Below are positions 30,885-42,359 of a stretch of DNA of 64,000 nt, one piece after another (position 1 is the stretch's first letter; the number at the start of each line of letters is the position of its first letter). The notes under the pieces were generated by a model. That model saw nothing but the letters and a program-made list of their open reading frames with translations. It had not been told where the DNA came from and made no database searches. The position numbers were made by a program, and so were the translations under genes. The DNA comes from Prorocentrum cordatum (taxonomy: Eukaryota > Sar > Dinophyceae > Prorocentrales > Prorocentraceae): NCBI GenBank assembly GCA_963575745.1, contig CAUYUJ010022083.1, positions 62,501-126,500 on the forward strand. The letters run 5' to 3'.

Positions 30885-31280
30885 GCATGCTCAGCGCTGC
30901 CCGTGTCGATCGTTGAGACTGTCCACGCTGCCCGTGTCGATCTGGCTGCTTGGCGGCGCTTGCTCAGCGCTGCCCGTACGTGTCGATCATGTGCGCGCAT
31001 GCTGAGCGCTGCCCGCGTCGATCGTTTGGATCCCGACGGCGCCCAAACAATGATGATGCCGACGTGGCGGCGGGCGCCGCCAGCCAGATCGACGCGGGCA
31101 GCGCTGACGTGCAGGCGCTAGACAACCAGATCGACACGGGCATTGATGCTGCAGGCGCCAAACAGCCAGATCGACACGGGCAGTGCTGATGAAGCGCCAA
31201 TATCGACAGCCAGATCGACACGGGCATCGCTGAGCAGGCGCCAAGCAGCCAGATGATCGACGCCATGGGCAGCGCAAGCG
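30885..31280. repeat. Clustered inverted repeat, MITE-like or stem-forming
   Basis: The left half carries four copies of TGCCCGYGTCGATC (about 30899, 30930, 30971 and 31011), and the right half carries at least four copies of the reverse complement, GATCGACRCGGGCA (about 31084, 31128, 31169 and 31214). The longest arms are 30926-30976 and 31207-31275: one arm reads GATCTGGCTGCTTGGCG and the other its complement. The whole could fold into a long imperfect stem. Confidence 0.75.
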
Positions 31281-31690
31281 CTCGACTCGATCTACGATCT
31301 ACGATATCTCATGCTCGCTGCTACTGCTGCTGTGCACGGTACCGTGGCTGGCGATCGGTTCGCATTGCGCTGAAAAAGGGAACCCGGTCCACTGTGGAGT
31401 TCGCCCCACCACCGACAATCACGGGTAAAATATCGGGCCATATATCTTCGAAGGGATCCCCAGGGATCGATGAGTTGAAAGTATTGATATATCTTGATGC
31501 CTTCGATGTTTACGGAATGAATTTCCACGTCGTTTGGGAGGGTTTCGGGGAGATTGCCTGCTTCCGTTTGGCCCAAGCTGATTTAAAAAAGGATTGTCCA
31601 ATTCGACGTGAGGGTGGGGGCGGGGTTCACATGCTAGCCGCTAGCCTACTATATTGCCGTCGTCGATATCACGATCGCACAGTATAGCAA
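31281..31690. other. Lower-GC stretch with a weak plus-strand frame
   Basis: A plus-strand frame across 31370-31615 has some protein-like texture (GIDELKVLIYLDAFDVYGMN), but there is no family signal and no clear start. I do not call a gene. Confidence 0.3.
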
Positions 31691-31739
31691 TTTTGACCCA
31701 AACATAATTTCGAGGGAGACCATCAGAACTCATGACGAC

Positions 31740-31925
31740 GCGCGTTCTCAACAAAAATCAATACAATGCAGCAAAAATCAACACACCCGCGCAGAAATCA
31801 TGACATCTCCCGAAAAATCACGACACTGGCTAAATATCAACACGTTTGAAAATAACCAAAACATGGGTTCATAATCAATACGTTTGAGGCGTCTTGAAAA
31901 AATCAAGACGTCGGATCTCAGGGTA
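31740..31925 (+). repeat. Leader-type repeat with perfect hairpin (second locus)
   Basis: Irregularly spaced AAATCA-nn-ACA motifs run from 31755 to 31885 and end in a hairpin at 31890-31910 (stem CGTCTTGA, loop AAAAA, stem TCAAGACG), then GGATCTCAGGGT at 31913. It is the reverse-strand counterpart of the retroelement leader at 14470-14570. Beyond 31925 no element coding sequence follows, so this is a solitary leader fragment. Confidence 0.75.
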
Positions 31926-32354
31926 TTTTTCTTTCGAAAATATTGATTTTCTGCTCCCGGCGCCCTGGAACCCCTTCCGGGCCGATTCCGGCACCCAGGC
32001 CGGCGCTCGAACCGAACGCCCGGGCCGGCACCTGGGCTGGCGGCCGAGCCGGATCCAGCGCTGGCGTCGGCTCTGGCCGTCGCCGGAAAAATTGAATTCC
32101 GAGGCCGCGCTAACAAAACTCATCCAAACAGATTTTTCGAAAGTGCATCATTTCTGCTCCCGGCGCTCGGAGGCTTCTGCGTCTCAAGGAGAGGTGGAGC
32201 AGACATTAAAGGAGGTAAAAGCAAGCACACGAACGCTATGGACGCGCGATGCGCTGCCACAAGCCAGCTTCCCGCAAGATCGGTCCAGAGTGGGAGGGGA
32301 CGGAGCTGGGCGGGTGATGGACCACCAGAGCACTGCTCCAGCCTTCCCTCAGCC

Positions 32355-32765
32355 CTGGGTCTGCTGACCACACAGGAGCACGGCAGACCACACAGGAGCG
32401 CGGCAAACCACAAAGGAGCAAGGCAGACCCCAAATGAGCACGGCAGTCCACACGTTCGCACGGCAGACCGCACAGGAGCACGGCAGACCGCACATGAGCA
32501 CGGCAGACCAAGAAGGAGCACGGCAGACCACACAGGAGCACGGCAGACCACACAGGAGCACGGCAGACCACACAGGACACGGCAGACCCCACGGGAGCAC
32601 GGCAGACCACACAGGAGCACGGCAAACCACACAAGAGCACGGCAGACCATACAGGAGCACGCCAGACCACACAGGAGCACGGCAGACCACACGTTCGCAC
32701 GGCAAACTCCACAGGAGCACGGCAGACCCCAAAGGAGCACGGCAGACCACAGGAGCACGGCAGAC
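32355..32765. repeat. 20-bp minisatellite containing AGGAGCACGGCAGAC
   Basis: About 20 tandem units of roughly 20 bp, typically ACACAGGAGCACGGCAGACC. Three units make 60 bp, so the minus-strand frames encode a 20-residue repeat (VCRAPVWSAVLLCGLPCS type) and stay open. I read these frames as artefacts of the repeat. Confidence 0.95.
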
Positions 32766-33005
32766 CGTCTTCGAGGCCTCTTGGGCCGTCTTGGGGCCCT
32801 CTTGGAGCCATCTTAGCCGTCTTGGAGGCCATCTTGGCCGTCTTGGAAGACATCTTGGGCGTCTTGGAGGCCTCTTGCGCCGTGTTAGGGCCCTCTTGGG
32901 ACCGTCTTGGGGACTTCTTGGGCCGTTTCGGGGCCATCTTGAAGGCCTCTTGGGCGATCTTAAAGCGATCTTGGGGGCCTCTTGGGCCGTCTTGGGCCGT
33001 CGGAA
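32766..33005. repeat. GGCCGTCTTGGGGCC minisatellite
   Basis: Imperfect units of about 20 bp (TCTTGGGGCC, TCTTGGAGGCC, CCGTCTTGG) in tandem. The same motif family recurs in the tandem modules at 39720-39960, 50030-50430 and 60530-60910. Confidence 0.9.
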
Positions 33006-33084
33006 CGCGGCAGGCCATCATTTAGTCTGTTCTGTTGCGTTTATGGGTTTCTCTGACGTTCTCGCCAATACGGTCTCTGACGCA

Positions 33085-33480
33085 CGTGGTGGATAAAAAA
33101 CGGCGCTTCCCGTTCTCGTCCGGTCAGGTTCCCACAAGCAGCGATATCGCTCGAGACATCCTCCGAATATGGAGGTGTTGGAGGCTATCGTTTAAGCCGT
33201 TTTCTGTAAACAAGTGACATGTTCGTTCGAAACATCTTCAGAACATCGGGATGTCGAAAAATGTCAAGGATTCTGTTGTGCATGAGAATTAGCGTTTCGC
33301 CCGAGGCAACCTCGAACAAATGATTTGTCAGAAAAGCTGTTGTACCACTTCTCATATAAACCATTGCGCTTTCGCTCGGGACATCCTCAGGAAATCGGGA
33401 GGGGCGCGGCAGACCGAAAAAAGGAGCACAGCAGAAATTGATCATTTCGCTGGGGACATCCTCAACAAATGAGATGTTCG
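33085..33480. repeat. Dispersed TCGCTCGGGACATCCTCA units
   Basis: Four degenerate copies of TTCGCTCGGGACATCCTCA lie at about 33147, 33224, 33372 and 33445. A separate 42-bp block (GGCGCTTCCCGTTCTCGTCC) at 33089-33131 recurs at 34402-34442, right at the edge of module A. Confidence 0.7.
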
Positions 33481-33624
33481 CAACATCGCCTCCACATCGT
33501 TTTCGAAGTGCTTCAAGACGAAGAAATGAGAGCCCCCAAAGGAGCCCAAGATGGCTCCAACAGCGCCCTGGAGTCTGCCGAAAATGACGAGTTATCTAGT
33601 CTTTCTGCCATGTTCCTGGTCTTC

Positions 33625-34190
33625 TTCTGGTTTGCTCCTTCGCTCTTGGGGCCTATTCTGCCGTGTTTCTTAGCTCTTGGGGTCTATTCTACCGTGCTCC
33701 TGGTCTTTTTCTGCCGTGCTCCTTCGCTCTTGGGGCTTATTCTGGTAATTTTCTGCCGTGCTCCTTGGCTTTTGGGGTGTATTCTGCTGTGCTCCTGGCC
33801 TTTCTCTGCCGTGCTCCTTCGCACTTGGGGCATATTCATCCCTGCTCTTCAGCTCCTGGGGTCTATTCTGCCGTGCTCCTGGTATTTTTCTTCCGTGCTC
33901 CTTAGCTCTTGGGGCCTATTCTGCCGTGATCCTGGTCTTCTTCTGCCTGCTCCTTTGCTTTTGGGGTCTATTCTGCCGTACTCTTTTGCTCTTGGGGTCT
34001 ATTCTACCGTGTTCCTGGTCTTTTTCTGCCGTGCTCCTTCGCTTTGGGGGTTTATTCTGCCGTACTCCTTTGCTCTTGGGGTCTATTCTGCTGTGATCTT
34101 GGTCTTTTTCTGCCGTGCTCCTTCGCTCTTCGGGCCTATTCTGCCGTGCTTCTGGTTTTTTTCTGCCGTGCGCGCCCAGAAGCTCCGCCA
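33625..34190. repeat. Minisatellite with TGCCGTGCTCCT units (inverted orientation)
   Basis: Imperfect units of about 28-30 bp combine CTCTTGGGGTCTATTC with TGCCGTGCTCCT. The latter is the reverse complement of the AGGAGCACGGCA core of the array at 32355-32765. At about 34213-34330 the orientation switches back to GAGCACGGCAGAACACA. Confidence 0.9.
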
Positions 34191-34442
34191 AAACGACCAT
34201 CGCGACGATCCGCACGGCAGAATACAGGAGCACGGCAGAACACACAGAGCACACAGAGGCACGGCAGAACACAAGCACGGCAGAACAGGAGCACGGCAGA
34301 ACACACAGGAACACAGCAACACACACCCCGCACGCACGCCGACACGCGCGCCACGGCATACCTTTGCGGCGCAACAACAACAGAGCATATTCCACATGCT
34401 TGGTGGACTAAAGCGACGCTTCCCGTTCTTGTCCGGTCAGGT

Positions 34443-36935
34443 TTTATCGTTCGATGTGCTGTTGAATGCTAGATTGGGCCCATCTGGGTTCGGCCAGGAT
34501 ATGGCCAAGCAAAAGTTTATGATGTTCTTTGGGGTGCGCGGTGCATGCCTGAAGGAGATATTGAGAAACAGGGGCAGGGTGGATCTCCTGGGCTCCATCA
34601 AGGAACAAGTTCGATACCTGGTGCCCACGTGGTTCTTCGGGATACCGCGCGCGATGAAATTGATAGACGTATCACCGGTTCTTGGGTCTCATTCAGATAT
34701 GGGTTCAGTGTGGCAATTTGAGGTGCCTAGGAAATTCAAGCGTTTACCATTGCAGGGCTTCGCCTACAGCTCTCTCTTGAACGGCCTCTAGGCCTTCGTG
34801 CTGACCGAGTCTGACTATTCTCGTCTGGGGGCCGCTCTTGCTCGATTCTGTCGAATTGCGATGGCTGGAAAGGCCGCTGACTGGACGGGAAGTCACCCGC
34901 GCGCGATGACGAACGTCGAGCTCTTGAGATTCTGGAAGCTTTCGGTCCCATCCCTGGAGTTACGTATTCGGCGTGTTCGATTGGTTCAAAGCTGGGCCCA
35001 ACGGCCCCTCCACCATCTTCAGGTTCTCGGTGCTCTGTTCGGGGAACTTCCTCTTGAACAATTGGGTCCTCTCGAGGCGTCGGGGGGATTGCATCCGTCT
35101 GCGTGCCCCAGACCTCCGCCGCATGGCAGAGAAGCTGGGCTGGGATATATGGATCGAGGCAGCACACCGTGCCCTGCGAACTGGAGGAGACGCCGCGCGG
35201 ACCTGGCGACGCTCAGTACCCGTGGGAATTCTGGTTCCCCCCCGAGGACAACCCAGGGGGACATTGCGAGACATCATTGAGCACCCGCAGGGATCTCATG
35301 AACCACCTCATGGGCACCCATGGGCTCCGCAGTGTATGCCATGTTGCTACTCCTACCAACGTATCTGTTCACTGCAGACAAGTATTCGCATGCAAGGCAA
35401 ACGCAGCAAAACATGTGATGGGTTCTACGTTTCGTGGACATTGCCAAACAGTGGCCCCCTCTTCCTTGAAAGCGGTTGCCCCAGTGTCCTCCTTCGCCTG
35501 CCCTGTCTGCGAGTTCGACGGCTCGAGCCTCGACGATTTCTGCAATAACCTCGGCGCCCGCCTCCCGTTTCGGCCGCGCCCATGCGTTGAAGATGCCGGA
35601 TACCGAGCCGAGCCAGATGGTCGTGGGGCCCCCATTTTAGCACAAACCCCCAGAGAAGAAACGCCCGAAGGGTCCAGGAGAATAAGGGCGTAGAGGGCGC
35701 CGGCAGAAAGGTGGAGGCAAAGGCTTAGTCGGGAACGCGTCGTAGGCGGACGACAGGTTGACCCTGTCCCTGGCTCGCGAGGTCGCGGACCTCAAGAGCG
35801 CCGTGTACTTCGGATGCGAGGTGCCAGACGCGACGGTCGGCCCGGCAGCAGCGGGCAAAGAAGCAGTCGCCAGGTACGGCGCCCAGAGCGCCGGGGTGAA
35901 GAAACTCGAAAAAGATGGCCGGCAAGTTAACCGCAAAGTTCGGCCCCCCCCTGCGTCCGCGTGGCGATGGAGTCTATTCTGAGCGGCGCTGGCAAGCAGC
36001 TGCCAGGCGGCTCAAAGCAGACGGGGATCATGCTGCGCGACGAGATGAAGGAGCGCTGCGCCAGGGGGATCTTCGCGACGGGGATCAGCTCAGACGTGGG
36101 CAGGGTGATCAGGTGCTGAGGGCGGAGCAGGGCGAGAAGCGCAAGGCCATCATGTCGTGCAGCTTCCACCGAGATGCGCGACTCGGCATCGCTCACTCGA
36201 GGCGGCTGGAGCAGTCGATGGAATCCGAGGGGGGGGTCCTCCTGGCAGGCGCGGCCCCGCGCGGGCCACTCGGCGCCTGCCACTCGAGAGGGAGTTGGCG
36301 GAGGAGGTCGGCCCCGAGGAGTAGGTGTAGGCAGTGGCAGCGGTCAGCAACCACGCAGTAGCACCAACCGCAATACTTACATAGAGCTCGACATCATAGA
36401 TGGGCCCAGCGTGCATTCCCAGCAGGCCCTGCTGGGGGCCACTCGTTCGTGCTTTCTCCCGTCCAGGGCCTCGGGGACCTCGGGGGCTTCTTCGGGGAGC
36501 GAACGATTTCGTGAACTCGTGGCCCGTGGCGTGATCCCATCAGCAATAATGAATCGACTTGCCCTGAGCACATATGCTGCGGCACTTCTTCCGGGTCCTC
36601 ACCCAATCACTCCGATTATATACGCCCCTGAAGCTAAGAAAGGTTCCAAAGGCGAGGGGGTGGATCGGGGGGCGGCGAGTGGGCCTGGGTGAGGGGGTCC
36701 CCGTGCCATGGGAGCCTGCGCCCCACGGGCCGCGTGCCCAAAAATGGGGTTGCAGGACTATGGCCAGTGCCGCTCTCAGCGGAGCGCGCTGGCTGTTTCG
36801 CGATGTCATGGGGGTGCAGAAGCAACCCGACTCAGAATCCGATCTCTGGAAATAAGCCTGGCACAGCGAGGTGTGGCAGTATGACAGAGGTGACGGCAGG
36901 ACTCCATGAGTTATTCATTCATTCATTCATCCCTT
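34443..36935 (+). mobile_element. Module A: LINE 3' part, decayed
   Basis: A LINE fragment carries the end of the reverse transcriptase and the C-terminal part. At 34738-35050 the frame reads FAYSSLLNGL ... ESDYSRLGAALARFCR ... LELRIRRVRLVQSWAQRP, the pattern found downstream of the RT palm in non-LTR elements. At 35287-35640 a Cys/His-rich part follows (LRSVCHVA, HCRQVFACKANAAKHV, FACPVCEFDGSS). An in-frame TAG follows FVL-less LNGL at about 34789, and frames switch several times, so the copy is dead. The RT catalytic block is absent. The fragment ends near (ATTC)n at 36913-36930, a plausible LINE tail. Confidence 0.65.
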
Positions 36936-37234
36936 CCCTCCCTCTATCTTCTTCCCTCCCTCTCCCTCGCTAACTCTATCGCTTTATCTCGCCACCCTTC
37001 TCCCCCCTCCCCGCCCGCGCTGCAACGCGCACCTCGGAAGTCAACCGTGCCGCGCGTCGGCCTGCAGACCGCCACTTGGGAATCCTTCCCCCCGCTCTCT
37101 CGAAATAGTGATGGCCATGGTGGACGCATGGTGTAATTTGGCCGTCCGTCCCAAGCATCTTGGTTCAGGCAGACTTGGAACATCTTCAATTTTGCTCGTA
37201 TTCCACAAACGCGGAAGCATGCAACCGTCGGGCC

Positions 37235-37429
37235 ATGTTCCGTAGGTCGACGGTCCAGATGGCATTTTGGACCGCGTGGTCCGTTGTCGCAGTCGTTCTC
37301 AGTCTCAGCGTACCCACGGCGACCTCGATCGGTGTGAGCTTCACGCTGAAGTGCGCAGATGACGACGCCCAAATTATTGCGCTTGCGAGCGGCATCGGCG
37401 TCAAGATTCGTGGTTGTGCTGAGGTGTAA
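37235..37429 (+). pseudogene. Module A: short secreted Cys-rich ORF with nonsense codon
   Basis: ATG 37235. A hydrophobic signal-like segment (FWTAWSVVAVVLSLSVPTA) precedes a domain with [22 protein letters not shown] at 37427-37429 truncates it where modules B and C read [10 protein letters not shown]. Function is unknown; the copy is inactivated relative to B and C. Confidence 0.55.
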
Positions 37430-37690
37430 CCTTACTGCAACGTCGAGGCCTGTCCCGACGCCGCTCCCAGCGCTGGCGTTCTCATGTTGAAAGTATCATG
37501 TTGTCGAAGGGTGGTTTTATGTCTCCTAGGTCCGGCCGTGGGCCATACGTTTAACTATGCCGTTCCCAGACGTGCAGTGCAGCTGCTCCAAATTTGTTCG
37601 ATGCGTGGGCCCTGGAGCGGGCCGTTTTCTGACGGCCCCGAGGCCTGGCGAAGGACCCCTGGAGGCCGAAAGCAGCCCAAAACCTCCCAT

Positions 37691-37712
37691 TCCGTGGCCA
37701 CTGTGGCTCAAG
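37691..37712 (+). other. Relict spliced-leader sequence, copy A
   Basis: 22 bases starting TCCGTGGCC and ending GGCTCAAG match the dinoflagellate spliced leader, from memory, at 19 of 22 positions. The block lies 73 bp upstream of the ATG at 37785. Confidence 0.7.
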
Positions 37713-37784
37713 GTGAACGCGTCGCGTTGGATCGTCGCTACTGAACATTCATTGCTACATTTTTTGGCGTTCGTCATCACAAAC

Positions 37785-39129
37785 ATGGTACACCAAACTG
37801 ATATTTCCCGCGGCATCCGCGCTCGCTTACATTGTTGGCGCCGATATGCAGCTCATGCAGATGTCAGTGAATGGGTCGGACGGTATGGACGCCGCAGAGC
37901 TACGGACTGAAGCAGTGTGTGAGCTGGGATGCACGCGTTGTGGATATAACTGGTACACCATGCACTGGAATTCTGGTAGTCCGACTATTCATTGGGGCCA
38001 GTATTGCAATTGTTGCGGTGGAACCCAAGGACAGCAAGACGTGTGCAAATACGTTTGCACGGGACGGACGACGCCGTACCCGACGCCGTACCCGACGCCG
38101 TACCCGACGCCGTACCCGACGCCGTACCCGACGCCGAAGCCGACGCCGTACCCGACGCCGAAGCCGACGCCGAAGCCGACGCCGAACCCGACGCCGGAAC
38201 CGACGCCGAACCCGACGCCGAACCCGACGCCGTACCCGACGCCGAAGCCGACGCCGAACCCGACGCCGAACCCGACGCCGTACCCGACGCCGTACCCGAC
38301 GGCTTTCCCGACGGCCTACCCCACGCCCTACCCCACGCCCTACCCCACGCCCTACCCCACAGCTTTCCCAACGCCTTACCCCACGGTTTTCCCGACGCCT
38401 TACCCCACGGCCGTCCCGACGCCCTACCCGACGGCTTTCCCGACGGCCTACCCCACGGCTTTCCCGACCTCCTACCCGACGTCCTTCCCGACGCCCTTCC
38501 CGACGCCCAGCCCGACGCCCAGTCCGACGTATCCTTTGGGTTGGCCGACGCCAAGTCCAACGTTTCTTCCCGCAGCTCCCATGGCGGGCGGAGCCGCCGG
38601 CGGCGTGGCTGCCACCGGCGATCCGCACCTTCAAAACGTTCACGGCGAGCGGTTCGATTTAATGAAGCCAGGCAAACATGTTCTGATACACATCCCTCGT
38701 GGAGTGAGCGCTGATGACGCATTGCTTCGGGTGCAGGCCGATGCGCGTCGATCGGGTGGAAATTGTTGGGATATGTATTTCGAAGAATTGAACATTACAG
38801 GCTCTTGGGCAGAGGCTAAGCAAGTTGGAGGGTATCACTACAGCGTACGGCAAAACGCCGTGACGATTCCGCAATGGGTCGTTGTTGGTCCTGTCGAGCT
38901 GAAAGTCGTCCACGGACGCGCAGAGAGTGGCAACTTGTACTTGAATGTGCATGTGAAGCATTTGGGGCGATCAGGATTTGCCGTCGGAGGCTTGCTTGGG
39001 GAAGACGACCACAAAGAGGTGATGACTCCCCCAGCGTCTTGCACCCAGCGCACGAATTTGCTAAAAGTGGTGACGAGTGGCCAGGCACCTTCCTCCGAGT
39101 CGCCACTTGCAATAGCAACCTTCGCGTGA
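37785..39129 (+). pseudogene. Module A: secreted Pro-Thr-repeat protein with VWD-like domain, frameshifted
   Basis: Compared with B and C, one extra base at about 37791-37795 shifts the signal peptide ([10 protein letters not shown] instead of [12 protein letters not shown]). The downstream frame, open from 37846 (MQLMQMSV), still encodes the Cys-rich head ([25 protein letters not shown]), the P-x-P-T repeat (about 38071-38535) and the C-terminal VWD-like domain ([18 protein letters not shown]). Eight amino-acid differences separate its C-terminal domain from the identical domains of B and C. If expressed from 37846 it would lack an export signal. Confidence 0.7.
38071..38535 (+). repeat. 12-bp coding repeat, module A
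   Basis: Tandem CCGTACCCGACG / CCGAAGCCGACG units encode P-Y/K/N-P-T tetrapeptides; the 3' part drifts to AFPTAYPT. All plus-strand frames are open across it. Confidence 0.95.
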
Positions 39130-39710
39130 CCATGCGGGATGCTTGAGAAGTGGGTATATGACAAGCAAGTGCGCCCTTTCGGGCGACGCATGCGGCAGTG
39201 CTTTCCTGCGCTTAGGAGAGCTGGCTCTTTTACAGGGCTTCTGAGACTTCTGTGCATGGTTCGCGCCACCTTGCACCACTCTCAGCGGCTGTCTGGCAGC
39301 ATCTTGTTGCCATTCCGATGCTCCCGTTGCTCGCCGAATCGAGCTGGCGTCCCTGCCAGCCGACCTGCTCCGACCTGCAACGGCTGACAAACAGTGGCTA
39401 CTTCCCAGGACAGTCGTTCGCTAGCTTCAAGGGGCGGAGACCAAGGGGGCTTGCTTCCTCCGCCCTCCCTCCCCCTCCCCATCCCTTTCCTTCCCAGTCT
39501 GCATCCTGTGTCCTCCTTTGACCCTCCGCATGTCAGGCTGCTTGCGCCAACCTCGGCCACCGCGCAGCAGCATAGCGGGGCGTAAATCGAGTTTGCAGCC
39601 CGTTCCAGTTCAGTGCCTTGTTCGAGCAAGCGCCGTTCTGGAGTACCCTCTCTTTTTTCTTGGTTGTTTCCGCGGCCGTCTTTGAGACAATGTTTGGGCA
39701 TCGTAATGTC
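39130..39710. other. Module A: sequence downstream of the VWD-like gene
   Basis: Conserved among all three modules (the corresponding stretches begin at 49447 and 59936) but without a convincing ORF. It probably includes the 3' untranslated region. A CT-rich tract lies at 39455-39500. Confidence 0.5.
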
Positions 39711-39714
39711 CTCT

Positions 39715-41149
39715 TGGGCCGAATCTGAGCCATATTGGGCTGTCCTGGGGCCTTCTTGCATGGCGTTTGGGCAATCCTGGGGCCGACCTTGGCAGCCTTG
39801 GGGCGGTTTGTGGCCGTCTTGGGGCTTTTTGTTGGGGGCCTCGTGGGCCGTTTTCGACGGCTCTCAGGGCCTCTTGGACTGTCCTCGGGCCGTGTTGGGC
39901 CGGGGTGGGCCGTCCTGAGGCTCTCTCCTTGGGCCGTGTTGGGCCGTCTTGGGCCGTGTTGGACCGATTACGACCACTTCGGACTGTTCAGCAGCTGCTT
40001 CGGTCAGATTACAACCACTGGAAACGGACTGATCGCAACCTGAAGGATTCCTGCACACATCTATGTGGAGACCACCGGATTGCAACCGCTCCAAGAGTTT
40101 CTGCAGAGCTTCTCTTCTGCAGAGCTTCCGCAGAGCTTCTGCAGAGCTTCTGAGGAGCTTCTGAAGAGCTTCTGCAGAGCTTCCGCAGAGCTTCCGCAGA
40201 GCCTAAGCAGGCCCCTCAGGAATCTGCTGATTTGTAGGATCTCCCGGATTTTTTTGGATTCTCTCGGAGGCCTTCTCTGGAATCTGGCAAGGAGTTCTTA
40301 TGATTGCCTAGGAGGCCCTCTCAGGAATCTGGCAATTGGTAGGATCCCCTGGAATTACTCGGGTTCTCTCGGAGGCCCTCCCAGGAATCGGAGCAATTTG
40401 TGGGGCCCCGTCGCATTCGTAGGATTGCATAGGAGGCCCTCTTAGGAATCTGGCAATTGGTAGGATCGTTAAGAGTTCTTGTGGTTCCTCTATAGACCCT
40501 CCCAGGCATCTGAACAATTGGTAGGATCCTTGGGAATTTCTAGGATTGCCTAGGAGGCCCTCTTAGGAATCCAGCAATTGGTAGGATCCTTCGGAATTCC
40601 TAGGGTTACTTGGGTGGCCCTCTCACGAATCTGGAAATTGATCGGATCCCTGGGAATTCCTAGGACTCCTGAGGAGGCCCTCCCAGAAATTTGGGAAGTG
40701 GTAGGATCCGTAGGAATTCTTAAAATTCTTACGGATCCTTCTCACGACTCTGGCAATGAGTAGGATCTTTGGGAATTCCTAGGATTCCCTCGGAGGCCCT
40801 CCCAGGAATCTGGGAATTTGTAGGATCCGTAGGAATTCTCCAGTTTCCCGAAGAGAACCTCTTAGGATTTTGGCGAATTCGTCAGGCGAATCACATCGGA
40901 ATCGTATGCGAATCACATTGGAGTCGTGTACGAATCACATAGGTATCGTATACAGACCGCGTATGAACCGTACACGAATCACATGGGAATCGTATACGGA
41001 TCATGGCCACGTTCGAGCTCGAGTACACGTGTTTAGCTGAGATCATGATCGGCCGTCGGTGGCCGGACTGGTCGCAACCGCTTCTTCAGATTCTCATTGG
41101 CCGGCTTCAGGGAGAAGGGAGTTCAGTGCACCCAGAATCGCTCTTATGA

Positions 41150-41188
<39 letters not shown>

Positions 41189-42058
41189 TAATCGACATCT
41201 TATTGAAGCGACCCAAAAACATCGCAGCCACTTTGGACCGATCGCAATTGGTTGCTCTCAGGAATCCGCTGATTTGTAGGATCTCCTGGAATGTTTAGGA
41301 TTCCCTTGGAGGCCTTCTCTGGAATCTGGCACATGATCGTCGGAATTCGTAGGATTGCCTAGAAGTCCCTTTCAGGAATCTGGCAAATGGTAGGATCCCT
41401 TGGAATTCCTGGGGGTCCCGAAGAGGCCCTCCCAGGAATCTGAGCAATTGGTGGGGCCCCGTCGCATTCTTAGGATTGCGTAGGAGGTCCTCTTAGGAAT
41501 CTGGCACTTGGTAGGATCGTTAAGAGTTCTTGTGGTTCCTGTGGGGGCCCCCACCAGGCATCTGAACAATTGGTAGGATCCTTGGGAATTCCTAGGATTG
41601 CCGAGGAGGCCCTCTTAGGAATCCAGCAAAGGGCAGAATGCTTAGAATCTCGCATGATTCCCTCAGAGGCCCTCTCACGAGTCTGGGAATTGAAGGGATC
41701 CCCGGGAATTCCTAGGACTCCTGAGGAGCCCTCCCCCCAGAAATTTGGCAAATTGCAGGATCCGGTGGAATTCTGAAAATTTCTTACGGATGCTTTTTTT
41801 AAAATCTGGCAATGAGTAGGATCCTTGGGAATTCCTAGGATTCCCTCGGAGGCCCTCCCAGGAATCTGGGAATTGTAGGGTCCGTGGGAATTCTTCAGTT
41901 TCCCGAAGAGACCCTCTTAGGATTCTGGCGAACTCCGCAGACGAATCACATCGGAGTCGTATGCGAATCACATGGGAGTCGTGTACGAATCACATAGGAA
42001 ACGCATGCGAACCGCATAGGGACCGCATACGAGTCACATGGGAAACGTATGCGGATCA
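39715..42058. repeat. Module A satellite block
   Basis: In order: GGCCGTCTTGGGG units (39715-39960); 11-bp units GAGCTTCTGCA (40088-40203); 60-61-bp satellite block 1 (40205-40870; each unit has CAATTGGTAGGATCC, GGAATTCCTAGGATTGC and GAGGCCCTC); 22-bp units CGAATCACATNGGAATCGTA (40887-41000); a (CT)n run (41150-41185); 60-bp block 2 (41255-41930); and a second 22-bp array (41940-42050). No genes are supported. Confidence 0.9.
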
Positions 42059-42359
42059 TGGCCACGTCGAGCTCGAGTACATGTAGCTGAGATTGTGATC
42101 GGCCGTTGGTGATCGGACCGATCGCAACCGCTTCTTCAGATTCTCTCTGGCCGGCTTCAGGGAGTTCAGTGCGCGCAGAACCGCTATGACGATCTCTATC
42201 TGAACAGACGCCTTATTGAAACGGCCCAGAAGCATCGCAACCATTTCGGACCGATCGCAACTGGTCGTGATCAGTCCGAAATGGTCGACGATCGGTCCGA
42301 AGCGGTTGCGATCGGCCCCCATCGCGGGGCGGAGGGGGGGGCGGCCCAGAGGGCACTGC

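Noticed and set aside
32120-33021. Minus-strand Cys/Leu/Val-rich open frames
   Set aside because: They arise from the 20-bp AGGAGCACGGCAGAC repeat, where three units make a stop-free 20-residue period.
33469-34791. 440-codon plus-strand frame
   Set aside because: Most of it is a translation of the TGCCGTGCTCCT minisatellite that happens to run into the LINE fragment.
37900-38722. Minus-strand Arg-rich and Ser/Gly/Ala-rich frames opposite the Pro-Thr repeat (also in the other two modules)
   Set aside because: Shadow frames of the 12-bp coding repeat; the plus strand has a signal peptide and a conserved C-terminal domain.
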